From Bacteroides sp. (GTDB lineage Bacteria > Bacteroidota > Bacteroidia > Bacteroidales > Muribaculaceae), in assembly GCA_023665145.1 (NCBI GenBank), contig JAMPEM010000008.1, positions 26,054-90,053 of the forward strand: a stretch of 64,000 nucleotides of DNA, in the 5' to 3' direction. This document shows positions 57,758 through 64,000 of the stretch, piece after piece. The translations under genes and the position numbers were made by a program. Numbering within the stretch: the stretch's first letter is position 1; the number at the start of each line of letters is the position of its first letter. The notes under the pieces are model-generated. The model saw nothing but the letters and a program-made list of their open reading frames with translations, had not been told where the DNA came from and made no database searches.

Positions 57758-58504
57758 ATGAATAAACTCGATATTCTTTCCCTTAGACATTCGGTGAGAA
57801 ATTATGACGGCACTCCCCTCGACAATGACATTTCACGTCTGATTAAATCAGAAATTTCATTTATCAATACTCACGAACCCGGGTTTTTCTTTACCCTCAT
57901 AACAAACGACGATAAACCGTTTAAGGGATTTTCCAGGAGTTATGGACTGTTCAGAGGTGTCAATAATTATATTGCCGCAATAGTAGATTCACATTTCCCC
58001 GACACAATTGAGAAAGCGGGATTCTACGCAGAACAAATTGTAATTAAAGCCACCGAACTTGGAATTGGCACATGCTTTGTTGGTGGAACATACAGAGCAT
58101 CAGACGTAAATATTCACCTACGCGCAGGCCAAACAATTCTCTTTTTAATAGCATTAGGCACTTCGGATAAATCCTTATCCACAATCTCTCGATTGGCCAC
58201 ATCCATACTACACAGAAAAAAAATGACAGCCACTGACTTTTTTACGCCTCAAAAAGAGATAGAAAACACTTTAGGACGATATAAATTCCTTAACGATGGG
58301 CTCAAAGCTGTAAGCCTCGCACCATCATCCCGAAATCGTCGTCCCGTAAGGATTTCTTTAAACTCCGATGGTGAAATAACTGCCTTTGTTCCTAAAGCTA
58401 CAACTGAATCTCTTATTGACCTTGGAATAGCTAAATACAATTTTCAGTATGCTGTAGGAGGTGCTTGGAAGTTTGGCAACAATGCTCCTTATATAAGTGA
58501 TTGA
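57758..58504 (+). CDS. Nitroreductase-like flavin protein (TM1586 type)
   Basis: This 248-residue protein begins with the nitroreductase signature LRHSVRNYDGTPL for FMN contact. It has ITNDDKPFKGFSRSYGLFRGVNNYIAAIV, typical of the TM1586 branch (quoted in two runs: ITNDDKPFKGF and RSYGLFRGVNNY). It also has AEQIVIKATELGIGTCFVGG and a C-terminal APSSRNRRPV. It probably uses NAD(P)H to reduce nitro or quinone compounds, but the substrate is unknown. ATG 57758 is used; a TTG at 57752 is less likely. It follows nspC directly and is probably part of the helicase/nspC transcript. Confidence 0.85.
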   Translation: MNKLDILSLRHSVRNYDGTPLDNDISRLIKSEISFINTHEPGFFFTLITNDDKPFKGFSRSYGLFRGVNNYIAAIVDSHFPDTIEKAGFYAEQIVIKATELGIGTCFVGGTYRASDVNIHLRAGQTILFLIALGTSDKSLSTISRLATSILHRKKMTATDFFTPQKEIENTLGRYKFLNDGLKAVSLAPSSRNRRPVRISLNSDGEITAFVPKATTESLIDLGIAKYNFQYAVGGAWKFGNNAPYISD

Positions 58505-58578
58505 AACAACATAATAAACAATACTTCAAAACAGATATATCCACAAGGACATATCTTAGAGATTAGCAATCATCAAAT

Positions 58579-60540
58579 ATGGTATCAGTCAATAATTTAT
58601 GTGTTGAATTTTCTGCAAAACCTCTTTTCAATGATGTCACATTTGTAATCAATAAGACTGACAAAATAGCTCTTGTTGGCAAAAATGGCGCCGGCAAATC
58701 CACAATGCTGAAAATAATTGCCGGACTCCAATCCCCCACATCCGGGAATGTTGCTATCCCTGACAATTTGACTGTTGGATACTTACCTCAACAAATGAGT
58801 ATTGCTGACGAAACGACTGTTATCAATGAAGTTAAAAAGGCTTTCGGAGAACATCTAAAAAGAGAAACTGAAATAGCACAGGTAACAGCACAACTCGCAG
58901 AACGCACTGATTTTGATACTACTGAGTATCATTCCTTAATTGAACGTCTTGAATTCCTTAACGAGCGAGCGACTATTGACAATGCGGACAACATGGAAGC
59001 CGAAATAGAACGGACACTCCTTGGATTAGGATTTTCAAGAGAGGACTTCTATCGAGGTACTAATGAATTTTCCGGTGGATGGAGAATGAGAATAGAACTT
59101 GCAAAGTTACTCCTTCAACGTCCAGATGTGCTTTTGCTTGATGAGCCTACAAATCATCTTGACATTGAATCAATACAATGGCTTGAACAATTCATTCAAA
59201 AGAAATCAAAAGCTGTGATATTAGTCAGTCATGACAAAGCCTTTATTGACAATGTTACTTCGAGAACCATTGAAATTTCATGTGGAAAAATATATGATTA
59301 TAAAGTAAATTATTCACAATTTCTGATTCTTAGGAAAGAAAGAGTAGAGCAACAAAAACGAGCTTATGAAAACCAGCAAAAACAGATTGCAGATATAACC
59401 GATTTCATAGAACGATTTCGTTATAAAGCCACCAAAGCAATTCAAGTTCAGAGCCGTATAAAACAACTTGAGAAAATCGTTCCTATTGAAATAGATGAAG
59501 TGGATAATTCACACCTCAAACTAAAATTTCCACCTGCTCCAAGATCCGGGGATTACCCTCTAATAATTGAGAATGTAGGCAAAGCGTATGGTACTCACAA
59601 AGTGTTTGACCATGCCGAATTTACCCTTAGAAGAGGTGAGAAAGTAGCCTTTGTGGGCAAAAATGGCGAGGGTAAATCCACTCTTGTAAAATGTATAATG
59701 GGTGAAATTCCATTTTCCGGGAATCTTAAAATTGGGCATAACGTGAAAATTGGATATTTTGCTCAAAATCAAGCACAATTACTTGACGGGGAACTAAGTG
59801 TTTTTGAGACTATAGATCATGTAGCCACCGGAGATATTCGCCTTAAAATTAGGGATATACTCGGCGCTTTCATGTTTGGAGGTGAAGCCTCAGACAAAAA
59901 GGTCAAAGTGCTTAGCGGAGGTGAAAAAACCCGTCTTGCAATGATAAAACTTTTGCTCGAACCTGTTAATTTCCTAATTCTTGACGAACCTACTAATCAT
60001 CTTGATATCAGCACTAAAGAGATCTTAAAAGATGCAATAAAGTCCTTTGAGGGGACTGTGATTGTTGTCTCTCACGATAGAGATTTTTTAGATGGACTTG
60101 TAGAAAAGGTATATGAATTCGGAGGCGGTAAAATTAAAGAGAATCTTGGTGGAATATATGATTTCCTTCGTAATCGTAGTCTGAACAATCTTTCAGAACT
60201 GGAAAAATTACCCACACTTAACACAGTAAAGAAAAATATCCAGGAAGAAAATCCATCTAACAATAATACTAAGACCAAGTCAATCTCTTATAAGGAGATG
60301 AAAGAGAGAGACAAAATCCTTCGCAAAGCAAAATCTGATGTAAAAAAAGCCGAAGACGAAATAGAACTTCTTGAAATTAAAAAGACAGAACTTGAGGCAA
60401 AACTCTCACAAGGAACATCAGATTCCCTAATATTTGAGGAATATGCCAAAACAAATAAAGACATAGAAATGGCGATGGCTCGTTGGGAACTTGCGCAAGA
60501 GGAACTTGATAATCTAACAGCAAAATTTAGGATTCAATAA
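58579..60540 (+). CDS. ABC-F family ATPase (translation factor type)
   Basis: This 653-residue soluble protein has two ABC nucleotide-binding domains and no membrane helices. Domain 1 has Walker A GKNGAGKST (about residue 37), signature FSGGWRMR and LLLDEPTNHLD. Domain 2 has GKNGEGKST, LSGGEKTRLAM and LILDEPTNHLD. A linker (YENQQKQIADITDFIERFRYK, residues broken by the family turn) inserts between them, and a charged coiled-coil tail follows after residue 560. ABC-F proteins act on the ribosome to relieve stalling, and some protect against antibiotics. The closest branch appears to be Uup/YdiF-like; I cannot tell housekeeping from resistance. Confidence 0.93.
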   Translation: MVSVNNLCVEFSAKPLFNDVTFVINKTDKIALVGKNGAGKSTMLKIIAGLQSPTSGNVAIPDNLTVGYLPQQMSIADETTVINEVKKAFGEHLKRETEIAQVTAQLAERTDFDTTEYHSLIERLEFLNERATIDNADNMEAEIERTLLGLGFSREDFYRGTNEFSGGWRMRIELAKLLLQRPDVLLLDEPTNHLDIESIQWLEQFIQKKSKAVILVSHDKAFIDNVTSRTIEISCGKIYDYKVNYSQFLILRKERVEQQKRAYENQQKQIADITDFIERFRYKATKAIQVQSRIKQLEKIVPIEIDEVDNSHLKLKFPPAPRSGDYPLIIENVGKAYGTHKVFDHAEFTLRRGEKVAFVGKNGEGKSTLVKCIMGEIPFSGNLKIGHNVKIGYFAQNQAQLLDGELSVFETIDHVATGDIRLKIRDILGAFMFGGEASDKKVKVLSGGEKTRLAMIKLLLEPVNFLILDEPTNHLDISTKEILKDAIKSFEGTVIVVSHDRDFLDGLVEKVYEFGGGKIKENLGGIYDFLRNRSLNNLSELEKLPTLNTVKKNIQEENPSNNNTKTKSISYKEMKERDKILRKAKSDVKKAEDEIELLEIKKTELEAKLSQGTSDSLIFEEYAKTNKDIEMAMARWELAQEELDNLTAKFRIQ

Positions 60541-60604
60541 AATCCAACTATCAATTTTTTGACTATAAAAAATTATGTACAATGCAATTAGACAAAATAA
60601 CGAT

Positions 60605-62632
60605 ATGAATATTAAACAATTAATACTGGGAACCATAGCCGGATTACCACTTTTTGCATCGGCCACCTCATCCCCTCACGGCATCGACAAAGCAAATCTT
60701 GATACATCCGTATCCCCTGGAGAGGATTTTTATCAGTACGCTTGTGGTGGATGGATGGCATCTCACCCGCTCACACCGGAATATGCTCGTTTCGGCACAT
60801 TTGACCTCCTTCGAGAAAATGCTAAAGAGCAACTAAAAGATCTTATAACACAACTTAACGACAATCCGGATTCCAAAGTTAAAGGCACAAATGCACAAAA
60901 GGTTTGCGATCTTTATGCTCTTGGAATGGACAGCATACGCTTGAACAAAGAAGGGGCATCTCCCCTAATTCCATTCATAGAAAAAATCAACAATTCCACC
61001 CCGGAAGAATTTATAGATATTGTAGCCTGGATGCATGGCGGAATTACAAGTGCATTCTTCAGCACAGCAGTCGGATCGGATTATAAAGATTCCGACAAAA
61101 ACATAATGCATATTGGAGAAATGGGGCTCGGTCTGGGTGACCGTGACTATTATCTTGAAAAATCACCTGAAAACGACAAGATACTTGAAGCCTACAAGAG
61201 ATATGTATTGACTGTCATGAAGCTCATCGGATATGATGATAAAGGTGCTCTACGTGTGTGGAACAACCTTATCTCAATGGAAACAGAATTTGCTCGCCAT
61301 AAAAAAACACGCGAACAAAGACGTGACCCGAAATTGAGATACAACATTATGACATTTGATGAGATTCAGAAAAGATATCCCAATATAGACTGGAAACGTT
61401 ATTTCTCAAATCTTGGTGTTGAAAATCTTCAATCTGCCAATATCTCATCAGTTGCATATCTCGATTTTCTCAATCAATATCTCCCCACACTTTCTGAACA
61501 ACAACGTAAAGATTATCTGACATTTCTTCTTGTAGCTGACTCGTCCGGACTGCTTAGTGACGATTTTTTAAACGCTGATTTTGAATTGTATGACAGAGTC
61601 ATGAGTGGCAAAGAGGAGAAAGAGCCTCGTTGGAAAACTGCAATGGCTCTTCCCAACAGCATTTTCGGCGAGGCTGTCGGTCAGCTTTACGTTGAAAAAT
61701 ATTTCCCAGAGAAAAATAAAGAATACATGATAAATCTTGTAGAGAATCTTCGAAAGGCTCTTGGTAAACATATTAACAACCTATCATGGATGTCAGATGC
61801 CACTAAGAAGAAAGCTCATGAAAAGTTATCTTCATTCAAAGTAAAAATCGGATACCCCGACAAATGGAAAGATTATAGCGGTATCACAATTGACCCCGAA
61901 AAGTCCTACCTTGAGAATGTTTATAATGCATCAGTGTGGTATCATAAAGACAATATAGCTAAACTCTCACAACCGGTAGACAAAGAAGAATGGCACATGA
62001 CACCTCAAACTGTCAATGCATACTATAATCCCACCACCAACGAAATATGTTTCCCGGCAGCCATCTTACAAGCCCCATATTTCGACCCGGAAGCAGACGA
62101 TGCGCAAAACTATGGAGCTATCGGAGTCGTAATAGGTCACGAAATGACTCACGGATTTGATGATCAAGGAAGGCAATATGACAAAGATGGTAATCTATTC
62201 GATTGGTGGCAACCGGAAGATGCAAATAAATTTAAAGAACTTGCCGATGCCCTCACTGCACAATTTGACGCAGTTGAAGTACTTCCCGGCTTACACGCCA
62301 ACGGCAAATTCACTCTTGGAGAAAACATTGCAGATCAGGGAGGGTTACGTGTGGCATTGACAGCATATTTAGACCATACAGACAAGGAGTCTCGCAAAGA
62401 TATTGATGGGCTAACGCCACTGCAAAGATTCTATCTCGCTTATGCAAATCTTTGGGCCGGGAATATCCGCGATGAAGAAATCAGAGTACGCACTAAATCC
62501 GACTCCCATTCATTAGGAAGAAACAGGACAAATGTCACTCTGATGAACATTGATCCTTTCTTTGAAACATTCGGGATTAAGGAGGGTGACAAAATGTTCC
62601 GGCAAAAAGATGAGAGAGTTATAATTTGGTAG
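60605..62632 (+). CDS. M13-family zinc metallopeptidase (neprilysin/PepO type)
   Basis: This 675-residue exported peptidase has a signal peptide ending near FASATS; ATG 60605 is chosen because it starts that signal, while ATG 60575 adds ten residues. The N-terminal domain has DNLDTSVSPGEDFYQYACGGW (DFYQYACGGWM). The catalytic zinc motif is VVIGHEMTHGFDDQGRQYD, with His, Glu and His of HExxH near residue 512, and GENIADQGGLRVA near 572 supplies the third ligand. The NAYYNP substrate motif is present. It cuts small peptides in the periplasm or at the surface. It is probably separate from the ABC-F gene, 64 nt upstream. Confidence 0.95.
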   Translation: MNIKQLILGTIAGLPLFASATSSPHGIDKANLDTSVSPGEDFYQYACGGWMASHPLTPEYARFGTFDLLRENAKEQLKDLITQLNDNPDSKVKGTNAQKVCDLYALGMDSIRLNKEGASPLIPFIEKINNSTPEEFIDIVAWMHGGITSAFFSTAVGSDYKDSDKNIMHIGEMGLGLGDRDYYLEKSPENDKILEAYKRYVLTVMKLIGYDDKGALRVWNNLISMETEFARHKKTREQRRDPKLRYNIMTFDEIQKRYPNIDWKRYFSNLGVENLQSANISSVAYLDFLNQYLPTLSEQQRKDYLTFLLVADSSGLLSDDFLNADFELYDRVMSGKEEKEPRWKTAMALPNSIFGEAVGQLYVEKYFPEKNKEYMINLVENLRKALGKHINNLSWMSDATKKKAHEKLSSFKVKIGYPDKWKDYSGITIDPEKSYLENVYNASVWYHKDNIAKLSQPVDKEEWHMTPQTVNAYYNPTTNEICFPAAILQAPYFDPEADDAQNYGAIGVVIGHEMTHGFDDQGRQYDKDGNLFDWWQPEDANKFKELADALTAQFDAVEVLPGLHANGKFTLGENIADQGGLRVALTAYLDHTDKESRKDIDGLTPLQRFYLAYANLWAGNIRDEEIRVRTKSDSHSLGRNRTNVTLMNIDPFFETFGIKEGDKMFRQKDERVIIW

Positions 62633-62695
62633 TGAGAAAGAATCTCATCAACAGAATTTACAATATTTTTCGGAATATTTTTTAACGTCAAAATA

Positions 62696-62727
62696 TTTGT
62701 CTATCCCGAAAAATATCTTTACCTTTG
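62696..62727 (+). promoter_or_regulatory. Promoter of the DUF3127 gene
   Basis: TTTG at 62696-62699 is followed after 20 nt by TACCTTTG at 62720-62727, fitting the consensus. ATG 62757 is about 30 nt downstream. Confidence 0.7.
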
Positions 62728-62756
62728 CAATCAAAAGAAATTTACATCAGTACATT

Positions 62757-63200
62757 ATGGAATTAACAGGTAGAATTATCCTCGACCTCCCATTACAACA
62801 GGGAACTTCTAAAGCCGGAAATCTCTGGCAGAAAAAAGAATGGGTGCTTGAGACTCCCGGCCAATACCCCAAGAAAGTAAAATTTCACGTTTTCGGTGAA
62901 GACAAAATAAATAACAATCATTTTGAAGTAGGGAAAGATTATACAATCTCTTACGACATTGAAAGCCGCGAATATAACGGAAGGTGGTATACTGATATTA
63001 ATGTATACGCATCCCGTCCGGCAGACACAACTTCAAGCAATACCGGACAATGGGTTACACAACCACCTATACAACAGCAACAATTCCAAACCGGTCCACA
63101 GTTCGGACAACCCGTTCAAGCTCAATTCGAGACTGCACAAGAACCATCCGCTGATTTCGGAATCCAACAAGGTGGTGCTTCTGATGACCTCCCTTTCTAA
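62757..63200 (+). CDS. DUF3127 protein with SSB-like acidic C-terminal tip
   Basis: This 147-residue protein begins MELTGRIILDLPLQQG. Residues 1-95 resemble a DUF3127/OB-fold beta barrel (NLWQKKEWVLET, KVKFHVFGEDKI, GRWYTDINVYAS). Then comes a Gln/Pro-rich linker (about residues 100-138), and the chain ends SDDLPF. That layout mirrors bacterial SSB, whose DDIPF tip recruits repair and replication proteins. A DNA-binding role is therefore likely but inferred. ATG 62757 is chosen because it starts the conserved barrel and lies at the right distance from the promoter; the longer frame from 62697 begins within that promoter. Confidence 0.8.
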   Translation: MELTGRIILDLPLQQGTSKAGNLWQKKEWVLETPGQYPKKVKFHVFGEDKINNNHFEVGKDYTISYDIESREYNGRWYTDINVYASRPADTTSSNTGQWVTQPPIQQQQFQTGPQFGQPVQAQFETAQEPSADFGIQQGGASDDLPF

Positions 63201-63246
63201 TGAGAATGTCTCGGAATATACTACAAATATTGACAAATAATACTCG

Positions 63247-63268
63247 GAGGCGGCAAAGTTGTCGCCTC
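63247..63268 (+). terminator. Hairpin after the DUF3127 gene
   Basis: GAGGCGGC (63247-63254) pairs with GTCGCCTC (63261-63268) with an AAAGTT loop. It lies 46 nt after the DUF3127 stop and 29 nt before the rsmG start, so the two genes are probably separate units. Confidence 0.6.
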
Positions 63269-63297
63269 TGATTTGACTTTAAGACTCTATCATACAA

Positions 63298-63924
63298 GTG
63301 AGTATTTCTAACATAACAAAATATTTTCCAAATCTCACACCTAAGCAATCACAACAGTTTGAGATTCTTATGAGTCAATATCCTCAATGGAATAACAACA
63401 TAAACGTTATTTCACGTAAAGATATTGACAATCTTGAAGTTAACCATATACTTCATTCTCTTGCCATTGCTAAATATATTTATTTTACCCCACAAAGTAA
63501 GATAATGGATTTCGGATGTGGAGGTGGACTACCGGGAATTCCACTTGCCATTATATTTCCGGAATCAGAATTTACATTGATAGATCGAACTGCAAAAAAG
63601 ATTAAGGTAGCACAAGAAATTGCATCTGCTGCTGGATTATCTAATGTAAAATTTATTCATGGGGATGTGGCTGAGTGTAAAGACAAATTCGATTTCATTG
63701 TCAGTAGGGCAGTTATGTCACAAGCAGATTTATTAAAAATATCAAGGAAGAATATCTCTACGGAACAGAAAAATTCTATCCCCAATGGTGTGATTGCGTT
63801 AAAAGGAGGTGATTTGGAAGCAGAGCTAAAAAATCTTAAACGTCAAAGTGAAATAGTTCCTGTTTCTCAATTTTTTGAAGAGCCATTCTTTAAAACAAAA
63901 AAAATTGTATATACACAGATTTAA
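63298..63924 (+). CDS. rsmG: 16S rRNA (guanine(527)-N7)-methyltransferase RsmG
   Basis: This 208-residue Rossmann methyltransferase methylates N7 of G527 in 16S rRNA using SAM. It has PQWNNNINVISRKDIDN, HILHSLA, the SAM loop MDFGCGGGLPGIPLAI, LIDRTAKK and VSRAV, all typical of RsmG. The start is taken as GTG 63298, beginning SISNITKYFPNLTPKQ, which aligns with the usual RsmG N-terminus. In many bacteria its loss gives low-level streptomycin resistance. A copy of the dispersed palindromic repeat follows the stop by 14 nt. Confidence 0.95.
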   Translation: MSISNITKYFPNLTPKQSQQFEILMSQYPQWNNNINVISRKDIDNLEVNHILHSLAIAKYIYFTPQSKIMDFGCGGGLPGIPLAIIFPESEFTLIDRTAKKIKVAQEIASAAGLSNVKFIHGDVAECKDKFDFIVSRAVMSQADLLKISRKNISTEQKNSIPNGVIALKGGDLEAELKNLKRQSEIVPVSQFFEEPFFKTKKIVYTQI

Positions 63925-63938
63925 AAATTAGTATTATT

Positions 63939-64000
63939 AACTCATCTTTCGCAAGCTTTAACTTGCGAAAAGTTAAGAGTTTGAGGTTAGGAAGTTAGAG
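63939..64000 (+). repeat. Dispersed palindromic 3'-end repeat, copy B (runs off the window)
   Basis: It begins AACTCA-T-CTTTCGCAAG, then CTTTAACTTGCGAAA and a G/T-rich tail (GTTAAGAGTTTGAGG). It starts 14 nt after the rsmG stop in the same orientation as the gene. It matches copy A near 27.5 kb in the first 32 nt with one change. The arms CTTTCGCAAG and CTTGCGAAA form a stem; the tail continues beyond the right edge. Confidence 0.85.

Overview
The window looks like chromosomal DNA of a gut Bacteroidales bacterium, probably Muribaculaceae or a close relative. This is inferred from gene families and signals; no database search was possible. Supporting points are a 286-residue RpoD of the short Bacteroidetes type, a DUF1599 + DoxX/BT_3928 gene pair, exported proteins ending in a 'LQG..V..P..G.YI..G' tail, low G+C, and many promoters of the Bacteroidetes form (TTG, 19-20 nt, TAnnTTTG). 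I see no phage, insertion sequence, integrase, tRNA, rRNA or CRISPR array. Most of the window is ordinary chromosome, with some accessory envelope functions.

Layout. 1-5.4 kb: end of a TonB-dependent receptor, a BtuG-like beta-propeller protein and a very large exported GLUG-repeat protein, probably one uptake operon. 5.6-6.8 kb: a flavin reductase/rubredoxin/rubrerythrin/rubredoxin fusion. 7-9.6 kb: HtrA protease and the primary sigma factor. 9.7-17.4 kb: a beta-barrel protein, an SH3-like protein, DUF1599, a DoxX-family protein and TamB. 17.4-34.3 kb, minus strand: two complete tripartite RND efflux operons. Between them lie a plus-strand NlpC/P60 hydrolase and thioredoxin, and minus-strand genes for a small lipoprotein, an S9 peptidase and an LpxA-family acyltransferase. 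The acyltransferase appears to be the last gene of the second efflux operon.

34.7-41.9 kb: a DUF308 membrane protein with a tiny partner, then a TPP-riboswitch-controlled thiamine operon (thiD, thiS, tenI-like, thiE, thiG, thiC, thiH) ending at a strong bidirectional terminator. 41.9-48.4 kb, minus strand: htpG, dnaA, an MCE/MlaD protein and a cell-wall amidase with a long basic tail. 48.5-52.7 kb: a THUMP-like methyltransferase, a GT25 glycosyltransferase, and folE, a SPOR-domain gene and tpiA. 52.9-64 kb, plus strand: an S1/P1 nuclease, an HsdR_N-domain protein, a UvrD/PcrA helicase, nspC, a nitroreductase-like protein, an ABC-F ATPase, an M13 peptidase, a DUF3127 protein with an SSB-like C-terminal tip, and rsmG.

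The most interesting signals are: (a) an imperfect-palindrome repeat found twice, each time 11-14 nt after a stop codon and in the same orientation as its gene (after the LpxA homologue and after rsmG); (b) the DUF3127 protein ending in DDLPF like single-stranded DNA-binding protein; (c) the four-module rubrerythrin fusion; (d) the LpxA-family gene in an efflux operon; and (e) the riboswitch with a visible terminator as its expression platform.
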